A stretch of DNA of 64,000 bases from Gammaproteobacteria bacterium (GTDB lineage: Bacteria; Pseudomonadota; Gammaproteobacteria; Steroidobacterales; Rariloculaceae), in contig JAJEGN010000015.1 of NCBI GenBank assembly GCA_022819855.1, positions 22,960 through 86,959 on the forward strand. Reading direction: 5' to 3'. The first letter of the stretch is position 1. The number at the start of each line of letters is the position of its first letter. The notes under the pieces are model-generated. The model saw only the letters and a list, made by a program, of their open reading frames with translations. It made no database searches and was not told the DNA's origin. Below, piece by piece: positions 1 to 9,517 of the stretch. Made by a program: the position numbers and the translations under genes.

Positions 1-1024
1 CGGCGAACAGGTTGCCCTGCCACATCGGGAAGGCGTCGCCCGTGTAGAACGCAAGGCCCGAAGCGCCGATCGACGGGACCCAATACACTTCCGGCTGCTC
101 CATGCCCTCGCGGTGCGCGGCGCCGTGGATCGGCAGGCCGCTGCGGTAGTTGACGCCGTAGCCGATCACGGGCCAGCCGTAGTTCAGACCCGGGCGCGAC
201 ACGTTGAGCTCGTCGCCCCCCTGGGGACCGTGCTCTGTCGTCCAGACGCCGCCGGTTTCGGGATTGATCGCGAGACCCTGCGGATTCCGGTGCCCGTAGC
301 TCCAGATTTCCGGCAGCGCGTCGCTGCTTCCGACGAAGGGATTGTCGTCCGGGACGCTGCCGTCGTCGTGCAGCCTCAGGATCGTGCCGTGGTGAGTCAT
401 CGGATTCTGCGCCGGGTGGGCCGCGAGATCCTCGAGGTCGCCTTGCGGGATGAACTGGCGGTCGCCGACGCTGAGGAACAGGTAACCGTCTGCGTCAAAC
501 GCGATCTTGGCGCCGTAGTGTCCGGCACGCTCGCCCCAGGCGTTCGCCTCGAAGATCTCCTCGACGTCGGTGAGGGTATCGTTCTCGAGGCGGGCGCGCA
601 GCAGGGCTGTCGTGCTCTCGGTATTGTCCGCGTTGCCCTTGGCGTAGCTCAGGTAGATCAGGCGGTTGGACTCGAAGTCGGGGTGCACGGCGACTTCCTG
701 GAGACCGCCCTGTCCCTCGTGGCGGACCGCCGGCATGGGGCCGACCGAATCCGGCAGCAATTCGCCGTCCCGGATGATCCGGAGCCGTCCCGGCCGCTCG
801 GTCACGAGGATGTCGCCGTCGGGCAGGAACGCGATGCTCCACGGGTTCTCGAAGCCGTCTGCGACGATCTCGATGGTGAAGTCGTGTTGCTGCGATTGAA
901 TCACCTGGGCGCCAGCCGGCGCGGCGGTGATCGCGAGTGCCGCGGCGGCCGTGAGCCAGGCCGCGGTTCGTGCCGCGCTCCCGCGGCGGGAGGAGGCGTT
1001 GGTGGAGACGTGTGAAGCGAACAT
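1..1024 (-). CDS. PQQ-dependent sugar dehydrogenase (aldose/sorbosone dehydrogenase family), 3' end cut by window edge
   Basis: About 341 residues are visible, and the C-terminus lies beyond base 1. The reading starts at the ATG on the minus strand at 1024 and opens with a roughly 40-residue signal peptide ending in AGAQ, so the enzyme should be periplasmic. The beta-propeller family motifs are clear: NPWSIAFLPDG near residue 60, HEGQGGLQE near 105, YGHRNPQG near 242, EHGPQGGDELN near 264 and NYGWP shortly after. Soluble quinoprotein aldose dehydrogenases of this family oxidise sugars with PQQ and pass electrons to periplasmic acceptors. The exact substrate cannot be read from sequence. It is divergent from the gene at 1308. 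Confidence 0.9.
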   Translation of the reverse strand, partial: MFASHVSTNASSRRGSAARTAAWLTAAAALAITAAPAGAQVIQSQQHDFTIEIVADGFENPWSIAFLPDGDILVTERPGRLRIIRDGELLPDSVGPMPAVRHEGQGGLQEVAVHPDFESNRLIYLSYAKGNADNTESTTALLRARLENDTLTDVEEIFEANAWGERAGHYGAKIAFDADGYLFLSVGDRQFIPQGDLEDLAAHPAQNPMTHHGTILRLHDDGSVPDDNPFVGSSDALPEIWSYGHRNPQGLAINPETGGVWTTEHGPQGGDELNVSRPGLNYGWPVIGYGVNYRSGLPIHGAAHREGMEQPEVYWVPSIGASGLAFYTGDAFPMWQGNLFA

Positions 1025-1178
1025 GGGGACCCCCTTGAATCGCTGTTGGTATGGTTGTCTGGTGGGCAAGTGAGTTTACACCAGGAACGCGCGCCGCGAC
1101 TTACGCGGGCGGTCCGATGAGCGCCGTGCGGGAACGGCTGTCGCGTGGGTTGTTGGTCCGGGCTTGCAGTAGCTGCGT

Positions 1179-1193
1179 CAGGGCTCCGCCCTG
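1179..1193. other. small perfect hairpin in the divergent intergenic region
   Basis: A 6-bp arm CAGGGC, a 3-nt loop and GCCCTG lie between the divergent genes starting at 1024 and 1308. No T-tract follows, so this is not a convincing terminator. The rest of 1025-1307 shows no feature I can support. Confidence 0.3.
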
Positions 1194-1307
1194 GAACAGC
1201 CTTGCACGGCAGATGCGCAGGTACGAGCGGCGCCGAGGCAGCCGCTCGCGCGACCGGCAGGGAATTGCTAAGGTCCCGCACGCCATTCCCCGGTGGAGAA
1301 GCAGCTC

Positions 1308-2099
1308 ATGCTGGTCGAGCAGATCTGGACAGCCAATGCGGCCCGCAACTTCAACTACCTGATCGCCTGCGAGGAAACGGGCGAGGCGCTCGCCGTCGAC
1401 CCGCTCGACCACCGCAAATGCCTCGCCGTCGCAAAGGATCGGGGCTGGGAGATCAAGCAGATCCTCAACACCCACGAGCACTGGGATCACACGGGCGGCA
1501 ACCGCGCGATGATCGCAGCGACCGGCGCGAAGCTGCTCGCCCATGCCGGTGCGGGCAGCGCGATACCCGGCATCGACCGCGGGCTCGCTGCCGGCGATGT
1601 GATCAGGGTCGGCAAGACCGTCGAGCTGGAAGCGCTCGACACGCCGGGCCACACGATGAGCCACGTCTGCGTGCTGTCGCATTCGGCGACTCCGGCGCTC
1701 TTCAGCGGGGATACGCTATTCAACGCCGGTGCCGGCAACTGCCATAACGGCGGCCATCCCGAGGAACTCTACGAAACCTTTGCCGACCAGCTCGCAAGGC
1801 TTCCCGACGAGGTGCTCGTCTATCCCGGACACGACTACATCGCGAACAACCTCGGGTTCACGCTCGACCGCGAGCCCGACAACGAGGCCGCGCGGGACCT
1901 GCTCGACCAGGTCGCATCGCAGGATCCCAACGAGGCGCTCGTCTCGACGCTGGTCATGGAGAAAGAAATCAACACCTTCTTCCGCCTGCGAAGCCCTACG
2001 GTCATCGCAGGCCTGCGCGAGGAGTTTCCGGATATCCCGGACGAACCGGACACGAAAACGGTGTTCCTGAAGCTGCGCGAGCTTCGCAATAGCTGGTGA
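1308..2099 (+). CDS. gloB: Hydroxyacylglutathione hydrolase (glyoxalase II)
   Basis: A 263-residue metallo-beta-lactamase-fold hydrolase expected to cleave S-D-lactoylglutathione in the cytosolic methylglyoxal detoxification pathway. The dinuclear metal motif THEHWDH is at residues 55-61. Further metal ligands appear in DTPGHTMSHV, FSGDTLF and VYPGHDY, and the C-terminal region with KEINTFFRLR matches the glyoxalase II-specific helical domain. I chose the ATG at 1308 because GGAGAA lies 7 nt upstream; a GTG at 1293 would overlap that site. Its length is normal for the family. It is convergent with the ABC transporter genes. Confidence 0.88.
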   Translation: MLVEQIWTANAARNFNYLIACEETGEALAVDPLDHRKCLAVAKDRGWEIKQILNTHEHWDHTGGNRAMIAATGAKLLAHAGAGSAIPGIDRGLAAGDVIRVGKTVELEALDTPGHTMSHVCVLSHSATPALFSGDTLFNAGAGNCHNGGHPEELYETFADQLARLPDEVLVYPGHDYIANNLGFTLDREPDNEAARDLLDQVASQDPNEALVSTLVMEKEINTFFRLRSPTVIAGLREEFPDIPDEPDTKTVFLKLRELRNSW

Positions 2100-2111
2100 C
2101 CGCTTTCCTGC

Positions 2112-2873
2112 TTACGGCCGCAGTCGATAGCCTGTCCTGAAAATACCCCGCACGATCATCAGGCAGAGCACCAGAAACGCGAGGGTCATGGTGACACTGA
2201 TGCCCAGGCTGACGTCGGCGTTTTCGTAGAAGCTCCAGCGGAAACCGCTGATCAGGTAGACGATCGGGTTGAAGAGCGTGACCGTCTGCCAGACGGGCGG
2301 CAGCATGTCGATCGAGTAGAAGCTCCCGCCAAGGAACGTGAGCGGCGTGATGATGAGCATCGGCACGATCTGCAGGCGCTCGAAGCTGTCCGCCCAGATG
2401 CCGAGAATGAAGCCGAGCAGGCTGAACGTCACGGCCGTGAGCACGAGGAAGAACATCATCCAGATCGGGTGAGCGATCTCGATCGGCACGATCAGGCTGG
2501 CTGTCGCGAGAATGATGAGGCCGAGCAGCGCCGATTTCGTCGCCGCCGCGCCGACATAGCCGAGCACGATCTCGAAATACGACACGGGCGCCGAGAGAAT
2601 CTCGTAGATCGTGCCGATGAAGCGCGGAAAGTAGATCCCGAAGGACGCGTTCATGACGCTCTGCATGAGCAGCGAAAGCATGATGAGCCCCGGCACGATG
2701 AAGGCGCCATAGCTCACGCCGTCGACTTCGGTGATGCGCGAGCCGATCGCCGCGCCGAAAACGAAGAAGTACAGCGATGTCGAGATGACCGGGGCCAGCA
2801 CGCTCTGCAGCAGCGTGCGCCAGGTGCGCGCCATCTCGAAGAGGTAAATCGCCTTCACGCCGTGCAGGTTCAT
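2112..2873 (-). CDS. ABC-2 type exporter, membrane subunit (YadH-like)
   Basis: A 253-residue polytopic inner-membrane protein with about six hydrophobic segments and the ABC-2 signature region ([15 protein letters not shown] followed by LPPVWQTV). It overlaps the upstream ATPase gene by 4 bases (ATGA), so the two are translationally coupled and should form one exporter. YadGH-type pairs are widespread in Proteobacteria, but their substrate is not established. Nothing here identifies the cargo. Confidence 0.88.
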   Translation of the reverse strand: MNLHGVKAIYLFEMARTWRTLLQSVLAPVISTSLYFFVFGAAIGSRITEVDGVSYGAFIVPGLIMLSLLMQSVMNASFGIYFPRFIGTIYEILSAPVSYFEIVLGYVGAAATKSALLGLIILATASLIVPIEIAHPIWMMFFLVLTAVTFSLLGFILGIWADSFERLQIVPMLIITPLTFLGGSFYSIDMLPPVWQTVTLFNPIVYLISGFRWSFYENADVSLGISVTMTLAFLVLCLMIVRGIFRTGYRLRP

Positions 2874-3808
2874 GTCGGCCGCTTCACGAGATTGACGAAG
2901 ATCTCTTCGAGCGAGCTTTGCGTCGTGTGCAGGTCCTTGAAGCCGATGTTCGCGTCGTTGAGTTCGTCGAGCAGGGCCGTGATCCCGGTTCGGTCGGCCT
3001 GCGTGTCGTAGGTGAAGACGAGTTCCGAACCGCCGTTGGCGAGTTCGAGACCGAAACCTCCGAGCCGTTCGGGCAACTCGGCCAGCGGGTCGTGCAGTTC
3101 GATCGTCAATTGCTTCCTGCCGAGCATGCGCATGAGCCGGGTCTTTTCTTCGACGAGAATGAGTTCGCCGTTGTTGATCACGCCGATCCGGTCGGCGAGC
3201 TCCTCGGCTTCATCGATGTAGTGCGTCGTCAGGATGGTCGTGACGCCCGAGTCGCGCAGCTTCCGCACGGTGCCCCACATGTCCTTGCGCAGCTCCACGT
3301 CGACGCCGGCCGTCGGTTCATCGAGAAACAGGATCTGCGGTTCGTGCGACAAGGCCTTGGCGATCAGGAGACGCCGCTTCATGCCGCCTGAAAGAGTGCG
3401 AATCTCGTCGTCCTTCCTGTCCCAGAGCCAAACGTCCCTCAGCACGCGTTCAATGTGGGCCGGATCCGGGCCCTTGCCGAACAGGCCGCGGCTGAACTTG
3501 ACCGTGCCCATGACCGATTCGAACGAATCGGTCGTGAGTTCCTGGGGCACGAGGCCGATGAGCGAGCGCGCCGCGCGATAGTCGTCAACGATGTCGTGAC
3601 CGTTGACGGTCACCTTGCCTTCAGTCGCGTTGACGAGTCCGCAGACGATGCTGATCAGCGTCGTCTTGCCGGCCCCGTTCGGCCCGAGCAGCGCGAGAAT
3701 CTCGCCGCGGCGAATGCCGAGCGTCACGTCCCTGAGCGCCTTGAAACCGGTGTCGTAGGTTTTCGAGACGCTCTCGATCGAAACAACGATGTCGGTGGAC
3801 TCCATCAA
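2870..3808 (-). CDS. ABC exporter ATP-binding subunit (YadG-like)
   Basis: A 312-residue cytosolic ATPase with Walker [10 protein letters not shown] at residues 42-50, signature LSGGM at 139-143, Walker B ILFLDE at 159-164 and the switch histidine in LTTHY. The roughly 90-residue C-terminal extension after the nucleotide-binding domain is typical of the drug/polysaccharide ABC-2 ATPases. Two adjacent Met codons offer alternative starts at 3808 and 3805. The 220 bp upstream (3809-4028) hold no other gene that I can support. Confidence 0.9.
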   Translation of the reverse strand: MMESTDIVVSIESVSKTYDTGFKALRDVTLGIRRGEILALLGPNGAGKTTLISIVCGLVNATEGKVTVNGHDIVDDYRAARSLIGLVPQELTTDSFESVMGTVKFSRGLFGKGPDPAHIERVLRDVWLWDRKDDEIRTLSGGMKRRLLIAKALSHEPQILFLDEPTAGVDVELRKDMWGTVRKLRDSGVTTILTTHYIDEAEELADRIGVINNGELILVEEKTRLMRMLGRKQLTIELHDPLAELPERLGGFGLELANGGSELVFTYDTQADRTGITALLDELNDANIGFKDLHTTQSSLEEIFVNLVKRPT

Positions 3809-4028
3809 TGCAGTCTTTCCTGGCCGAACAGGTCAGCGCGGGCGGCACATGTTACAGCCTGGGGCCTGCGCCGTACCGTTCGTGCATGTCGAAGAGACTC
3901 CGATTCGACGATCGTACGCGCGCCGGGGGTACGGGCCATGAGCAGGTCTTCGATGCATTCGCCGTTGGGAACGCCGGCTCCGCGGGCGCCTCGCTGCCGG
4001 CGGGCTGCGCGACGCCGGACGCGGCAGA

Positions 4029-6884
4029 CTACAACAGGTCCCGCAAACGCTCCTCCACACGTTCCCTGAGGCGATCGGCCGCTTCGTCCTCGATGCGCTG
4101 GCGCAGGTATTCGCCGAAGTCCGGGCGGATTTCGGCGTCGCTGAGCGTGCCACTCAGCGTCCACGGGATCGAGCCGCCGATCATGTCGCTCATCGGTTCG
4201 CAGCCGCGAATCTCGATCGGGCCGGTGAGTTCGGATTCCAGGTCGTAGTTGAGCTGCCCGCCGGCGAGTCCAAGTCGCCCGGAACCCGTGATGTCCATGA
4301 ACGCGGTTCGCGCGAGTAGCTCGTCGCTTTGGGCGATGCCTTCGCTGACCGTGGCCGCCCCCTGGATGAGTTCATAGTTGGTCCGGTCCGGGACGGAGTC
4401 GTCCGGCGGGGGATACCCGTCGACGGCGTTGAACGCGGCGCAGATCGAACGGCCGAGATTGAAGCCATCGAGCGTGCCGTCGCGCAGCGCGAAGCTCAGG
4501 TTGCCCTCGGCGCTCTGCAGGTTCTCCGTGACGGTCTCTCCGCTTCCTATCAATGACAGGTCGAAGCTGCCCGTGCCGCTGACGCTCGACTCGCCGCTGC
4601 GCGCCGCAACGAGCGGTGCAAGTTCGAGGCCGATGGCCTGGCCCGTGATCGCAAGGCTCGGCAGTTCGCCGGTCGCGTCGACGCTCACGCCGCCCTCGAA
4701 CGCGCCTCCGTAAAGATCCGCGCGCGCGGGCGTGAGTCCGGCGCGTCCCTCGCCGAGAATGATCGGTGTCGAGACGTTCTGAAAACTCAGGCCGGCGAGC
4801 GTGAGGTCGCCGACTTCGACGCGGCCGTCGATGTCGAGCGCATCGAGGGCACGCGACGAGAGCCTGATATCGCCTGCGGCACGCTGCCCGTCGTCGGCTT
4901 CGCCCGCGCGCGGCGGCAGGTAGCGGTCGACGTCGATGCGGTCGGCGGCGAGCGTGAAACGGTAGGCAGGGTCGCGGAAGTCGGTGACGATGACGTTGCC
5001 TTCGATACGGCTTTCGTCGAGCCGCAGATCGATGCCGTCGAACTGTCCGCCCGTGGCGTCGATCTCGAACCGTGCCGCCACGTTCGCCGACTGCAACGCT
5101 GTTGGATCGGAGGTTTGCGGTACGGGCTGGTCGAAGCGGCGCAGCAGGTCAGCGGGGTCGAACGGGTCGAGCCTTGCCTGCCCTTCGAGCATCGCGGATT
5201 CGGACAGCCGTGTGGCCGTCACCCGGCCGTTGCCGCGCAGGCCGAAGGCTTCGAGCGAGAGCGGGTCGAGGATCGCGGAGTCGGTGCCAGGGTCGTAGCC
5301 GAATTCGATGTCGACCGCGAGCGTCCCGAGTTCGTCCGTGCCGATGTTCTCGGGTAGCAGCGCGGCGAATGCGGTGGCGAAAGCGTCAGGCGCGAAGCGC
5401 GACGTGCTGATGTTGCCGCGCGCGGCAGTACCGTCCGGTTCAGGCGTGATGTCGAGTTCTCCGCTCGCTGCCGCGCCCAGGAGTTCCGCTTCGAAATCGC
5501 TGAGCGTCAGCGCGCCCGTCGTCCGGTTCCAGTCGACACCGCCCGTGTATGCCAGGCGCTCGAATGCAGCCGCATCGACCGTTTCGGGTAGCAGGGCCGC
5601 GAGCAGCGCACGCAAGCTCTCGGAAGTGTCGAACGCGCCGATGGCAAGCTCGGCGCCAAGTCGCTCGGCGCCGTCGAAGCTCACCTGTCCCGTGGCCGCG
5701 AATCCGAGCAGATTCGCGTTGACGTTCGTGAACTCGATCTGGCGCGACTCGGGGCTCGCAGTGAAGTCCGCACGGCCGTCGATGACCCCTAAGGAGTCGG
5801 CGTCGACGCCGTCCGGCAGCGCGAGCACGAGCAGTTCGAGCGCCGTAAGGAGCGGCGCCGGGGTGAGTTCGACCGAGCCTGCCAGACGAGGCGCGTCGAA
5901 CACGGAACTGCCGCTGAGCTGCCAACGCGCTTCCATGTCCGCAATGTCCGTCACGAGCCCTTCGACGCGAAGCGCCTGCGCGTCGGGGACGAGTTCGGCC
6001 GTCTGCCAGGCTGCGTCGACGTCAACCGTGCCGCTGCCAAGCGGCGGATCGCTGAGTCGGGCGCTGAGTTCGGTCGCGCCGAGCGTGATTACGCCCGACG
6101 GCGCGACGTCGGCAAGATCGATGCTTGCTTCGCCTCGCGCGCGCTCGTCGCCGCTGCCATCCCTGAGCGTGAAGTCGAGCGTCATGTCGCGGGCCGCCAA
6201 CGCTTCGGCGAGGGTCACAGTGCCTTCCGTTTCGATCCCGAGCGTCAATTGCGATTCGACGTCGAGGATTTCGAAACCGAGTTCAACATCGGTGGTCCTG
6301 TCCAGGCCGATCGAACCCGTGTCGAACGTCAGTCCACGGACCAGGTAACGCACCTCGTCGACGTTCTCGCGCCAGTAGACGAGCCCGTCGCGCACGCGGA
6401 CCCCTTCGATGTCGAAGCTCGCGAGGGGTTCGTCCGAGGACTCGGCGGTGACAGGTTCAGCGCCAGTTCCCGCCCCGTCCAGACGACGGAGCAGGTCCTC
6501 CCAGTTGCCTTGCCCGTCGGCGTCTGCCGCAAGATTGAGTTCGACGCCTTCAAGGGTGATCGTGCCGATGTCGACTTCCCGGCTCAGCAACGGGATCAGC
6601 CTGACGCGCGCCGCGACCCGTTCGACGGTTGCGAACGGCGCTTCGCCGAAGCCCTCGGCATTGCCGACCGCAATGCCGCCGGTCTCCACGGCCAGCCATG
6701 GAAAAATCTCGAGCTCGAGCGAGTCGTCAATGGTGAAAGTACGGCCCGTTCGCTCCTCGGCCCAGTCCGTGACGTAGTCCTTGTAGTCGTTCGGATCGAA
6801 CAGCCAGACCACGAGCAAAACGGCCAACACGAGCAGCGCCGCCAGGGCGGCAATCGCGGCTGCCAGATATCGGATGATCTTCAT
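4029..6884 (-). CDS. AsmA family protein
   Basis: A 951-residue protein with one N-terminal transmembrane anchor (hydrophobic residues about 5-27) followed by the AsmA-type LFDPNDYKDYV and IFPWLAVETGGIAVGN segments, then a long beta-rich periplasmic repeat region and a conserved C-terminal AsmA block around NLGRSICAAFNAV. AsmA-like proteins are bridge-like lipid-transport and outer-membrane-homeostasis factors anchored in the inner membrane. The C-terminus (RQRIEDEAADRLRERVEERL) is charged and helical. The gene stands alone, divergent from the aldo/keto reductase, with 189 bp between the two starts. Confidence 0.9.
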   Translation of the reverse strand: MKIIRYLAAAIAALAALLVLAVLLVVWLFDPNDYKDYVTDWAEERTGRTFTIDDSLELEIFPWLAVETGGIAVGNAEGFGEAPFATVERVAARVRLIPLLSREVDIGTITLEGVELNLAADADGQGNWEDLLRRLDGAGTGAEPVTAESSDEPLASFDIEGVRVRDGLVYWRENVDEVRYLVRGLTFDTGSIGLDRTTDVELGFEILDVESQLTLGIETEGTVTLAEALAARDMTLDFTLRDGSGDERARGEASIDLADVAPSGVITLGATELSARLSDPPLGSGTVDVDAAWQTAELVPDAQALRVEGLVTDIADMEARWQLSGSSVFDAPRLAGSVELTPAPLLTALELLVLALPDGVDADSLGVIDGRADFTASPESRQIEFTNVNANLLGFAATGQVSFDGAERLGAELAIGAFDTSESLRALLAALLPETVDAAAFERLAYTGGVDWNRTTGALTLSDFEAELLGAAASGELDITPEPDGTAARGNISTSRFAPDAFATAFAALLPENIGTDELGTLAVDIEFGYDPGTDSAILDPLSLEAFGLRGNGRVTATRLSESAMLEGQARLDPFDPADLLRRFDQPVPQTSDPTALQSANVAARFEIDATGGQFDGIDLRLDESRIEGNVIVTDFRDPAYRFTLAADRIDVDRYLPPRAGEADDGQRAAGDIRLSSRALDALDIDGRVEVGDLTLAGLSFQNVSTPIILGEGRAGLTPARADLYGGAFEGGVSVDATGELPSLAITGQAIGLELAPLVAARSGESSVSGTGSFDLSLIGSGETVTENLQSAEGNLSFALRDGTLDGFNLGRSICAAFNAVDGYPPPDDSVPDRTNYELIQGAATVSEGIAQSDELLARTAFMDITGSGRLGLAGGQLNYDLESELTGPIEIRGCEPMSDMIGGSIPWTLSGTLSDAEIRPDFGEYLRQRIEDEAADRLRERVEERLRDLL

Positions 6885-7073
6885 CGCGGCCTCAATCCCT
6901 GGAGTTTAATGGGCTCATCGTGGAGATTCTCACCATAGCTGCGCGGCGGGCCGAGGAACCTCACGAACACGGGGTCCGTCAAGCGCCGGCCGGGCAACAT
7001 CGGTTAGGCTCACTCATTCGGCCGGCAAACCGGTTAATGGTTCCCGCGCAGAGAGATTTTGGAGAGCACATCG

Positions 7074-8087
7074 ATGGAATACCGCAACCTCGGCCGCACC
7101 GGTGTCAAGGTCAGCCAGCTCTGTCTCGGCACGATGATGTTCGGCCGCAAGACCAGCGAGGCGGAGTCGATACCGATCATCGAGCGCGCGCTCGACGAAG
7201 GCATCAATTTCATCGACACGGCTGACGCCTATTCGGCCGGAGCGACCGAGCGGATCGTCGGCAAGGCGCTTGCCGGCAATGGCCGGCGGGCTCGCACGGT
7301 GCTGGCAACGAAGGTCTTCTTCCCGCTGGATCGCGACGATCCGAACGCCCGGGGCCTGAGCCGGCGCCATCTGATCCGGGCCTGCGAGGCTTCGCTCGAG
7401 CGGCTCGGCACGGACTGGATCGACCTCTATCAACTGCACCGCTCGCAGTCCGACATCCCGATCGACGAGACGCTGCGCGCGCTCGACGACCTGATCCGCT
7501 CGGGCAAGGTGCGGTACGTCGGCACGAGCATGTTTCCGGGCTGGAAGATCGTCGAGTCGCTGTGGGCGTCGAAGGAGCTTGGACTCAACCGCTTCGTCAG
7601 CGAGCAGTGCACCTATCACCTGCTCGATCGCACTGCCGAGCGCGAAGTGTTGCCGGCGGCGCAGAGCTTCGGGCTGGCCGTGCTCCCTTGGGGCCCGCTG
7701 TGCGGGGGGCTGCTCAGCGGAAAGTACGCACGCGACGACATCAGCACCGAAGGCCGCTGGCAGGGCGGCAAGGACAACTTCGGCCGACCCGTGACGCCGG
7801 CCGCGTGGGACGTGGTCGAAGCGCACGCGGCGCATGCACGGGACAAGGGTTGCACGGCGTCACAGCTCGCGCTCGCATGGAATGCCGCTCAACCCGGCGT
7901 GACGGCGCCGATCATCGGTCCGAGGACAATGGAACAACTCGTCGACAACCTCGGTGTCTGCGATGTCGCGATCGACGCCGAAGACCGCGCTCGCATCGAT
8001 TCTGCAGCTTCGCCCCGGAGCGCCACACTGCGGTACTACGATGCGGCAATGGGGCTTGATCTCGCCCCCAATTTCGACCGCTGGTAA
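7074..8087 (+). CDS. Aldo/keto reductase
   Basis: A 337-residue NADPH-dependent oxidoreductase with a TIM barrel. The catalytic tetrad is complete: Asp48 and Tyr53 in FIDTADAYSAG, Lys80 in VLATKVF and His122 in DLYQLHRSQ. The cofactor-binding C-terminal segment is present (APIIGPRTMEQL). The start is the ATG at 7074, with GGAGAG 7 nt upstream; a TTG at 7059 in the same frame would place that site inside the gene. It resembles the YajO/AKR11-12 type that reduces a broad range of aldehydes and ketones. The physiological substrate is unknown. Confidence 0.9.
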   Translation: MEYRNLGRTGVKVSQLCLGTMMFGRKTSEAESIPIIERALDEGINFIDTADAYSAGATERIVGKALAGNGRRARTVLATKVFFPLDRDDPNARGLSRRHLIRACEASLERLGTDWIDLYQLHRSQSDIPIDETLRALDDLIRSGKVRYVGTSMFPGWKIVESLWASKELGLNRFVSEQCTYHLLDRTAEREVLPAAQSFGLAVLPWGPLCGGLLSGKYARDDISTEGRWQGGKDNFGRPVTPAAWDVVEAHAAHARDKGCTASQLALAWNAAQPGVTAPIIGPRTMEQLVDNLGVCDVAIDAEDRARIDSAASPRSATLRYYDAAMGLDLAPNFDRW

Positions 8088-8097
8088 TGACGTGGTC

Positions 8098-8118
8098 GGA
8101 GCGGCGCCCGGCCGCTCC
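8098..8118 (+). terminator. hairpin after the aldo/keto reductase gene
   Basis: The perfect 8-bp inverted repeat GGAGCGGC / GCCGCTCC has a 5-nt loop and begins 10 bases after the stop codon. No T-tract follows, so intrinsic termination is plausible but not certain. Confidence 0.5.
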
Positions 8119-8230
8119 AGGCCTTGCGCGGCTTGCCGGATCCTGGCTCGCATACCGGGGCCGCTGCGGGCGCTGGCGCCTGTGCTAAGCTGCCGGCCGG
8201 CAATCGGGCCGGGAATGTCTGGAGTGGGGA

Positions 8231-9517
8231 TTGAGCGGAGCTGACGCACAGGCGCGCCCGTCGCGGCGCCCGGCATGGATCCTCATGATCGGTCCCGGCC
8301 TGCTGCTCGCCGCCACCGGCGTCGGCGGCGGCGACCTTGCCACGGGCAGCATCGTCGGCAGCCTGCTCGGTCCTGCCGTGCTCTGGGCGGTGGTCGTCGG
8401 CGCGTTTCTGAAGTTCGTCGTCACGGAAGGGATCGCGCGCTGGCAACTGGCCACGGGCGAGACCCTGCTCGAGGGGGCCGCCAGCAAGCTCGGACCCGTG
8501 GCGATCTGGATCTTCCTGCCGTACCTGTTGCTGTGGTCGTTCTTCGTGGGCTCGGCCCAGATGAGCGCTTCCGGCGTTGCCCTGCACGCCGCGATCCCGG
8601 TCTTCGCCGCTGCCGAAACGGGCAAGATCGTCTTCGGCATGATCGCGGGCGTCGCGGGCGTGCTGCTGGTTCTCAAGGGCGGTTATGCGCTCTTCGACAA
8701 GGTCATGCGGGTCTGCATCGCGATCATGTTCGTGACCGTGGTCGCCACCTCCGTCGCGCTCTGGCCCGGTACCGGCGCCGTCCTGCAGGGGCTTTTCGTC
8801 CCGCGGATTCCGGACATCGGCAGCGAGGGGCTCACGTGGACGATCGCGCTGATCGGCGGCGTCGGCGGCACCCTGACGGTGCTCTGCTACGGCTACTGGC
8901 TGCGGGAGGAGGGCCGCACGCAGCAGTCGGACCTCCGCGTTTGCCGCATCGATCTCGGCACCGGCTACCTCATGACGGCGGTCTTCGGCATCGCCATGGT
9001 CATCGTCGGCAGCACGATCACGGTGGAAGGCGGCGGCGCGGAGCTTCTCGTGGACCTTTCGAACCGGCTCGAGGAATCGCTCGGCGTATGGGGCAAGTGG
9101 CTGTTTCTCGTCGGCACCGTCGGCGCCGTGCTGAGCAGCCTGCTCGGCGTGTGGCAGAGCGTGCCTTATCTCTTCGCGGACTGTTGGCGGCTCCTGCGCC
9201 GCAGCGACGGCGCCCCCTTGCGTGACCCGGTCGACACGCGGTCGGCGCCGTACCGCGCCTACCTCGTGCTTATTGCGCTCGTGCCGATGATCGGACTGTT
9301 CTGGAGCTTTCGCGAGGTGCAGATGCTCTACACGGTCACCGGTGCGCTGTTCTTTCCCGTGCTCGCTTTCGTGCTCCTGGTATTCAACGGCCGCGCGGCT
9401 TGGGTAGGGGCGGCTTTTCGCAACCGGCCTGCGACGAGCGTCGCGCTCGTTGCCGTGCTCGCGTTCTTTTCGTGGATCGGCTGGCAGACCGTTTCCGCGC
9501 TGATCGCGCCGGCATGA
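8231..9517 (+). CDS. Nramp-related (SLC11-like) transporter without the canonical metal-binding motifs
   Basis: A 428-residue inner-membrane protein with about 11 hydrophobic segments and the Nramp opening GPG at residues 21-23. In true Nramp transporters the first helix carries DPGN; here the same place reads GVGGGD (residues 30-35). The sixth-helix Met-Pro-His motif is replaced by GGVGGT (209-214). It should therefore not bind Mn(II)/Fe(II) in the classic way, and may move Mg(II), another ion or an organic solute. The start is TTG, preceded by the purine-rich GGAGTGGGGA. It overlaps the next gene by 4 bases (ATGA), suggesting co-expression with the acyl-CoA synthetase. Confidence 0.75.
   Translation: MSGADAQARPSRRPAWILMIGPGLLLAATGVGGGDLATGSIVGSLLGPAVLWAVVVGAFLKFVVTEGIARWQLATGETLLEGAASKLGPVAIWIFLPYLLLWSFFVGSAQMSASGVALHAAIPVFAAAETGKIVFGMIAGVAGVLLVLKGGYALFDKVMRVCIAIMFVTVVATSVALWPGTGAVLQGLFVPRIPDIGSEGLTWTIALIGGVGGTLTVLCYGYWLREEGRTQQSDLRVCRIDLGTGYLMTAVFGIAMVIVGSTITVEGGGAELLVDLSNRLEESLGVWGKWLFLVGTVGAVLSSLLGVWQSVPYLFADCWRLLRRSDGAPLRDPVDTRSAPYRAYLVLIALVPMIGLFWSFREVQMLYTVTGALFFPVLAFVLLVFNGRAAWVGAAFRNRPATSVALVAVLAFFSWIGWQTVSALIAPA

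Noticed and set aside
113..1015. A 300-codon plus-strand frame at the left edge
   Set aside because: It is the complement of the PQQ sugar dehydrogenase, whose protein motifs read clearly on the minus strand.
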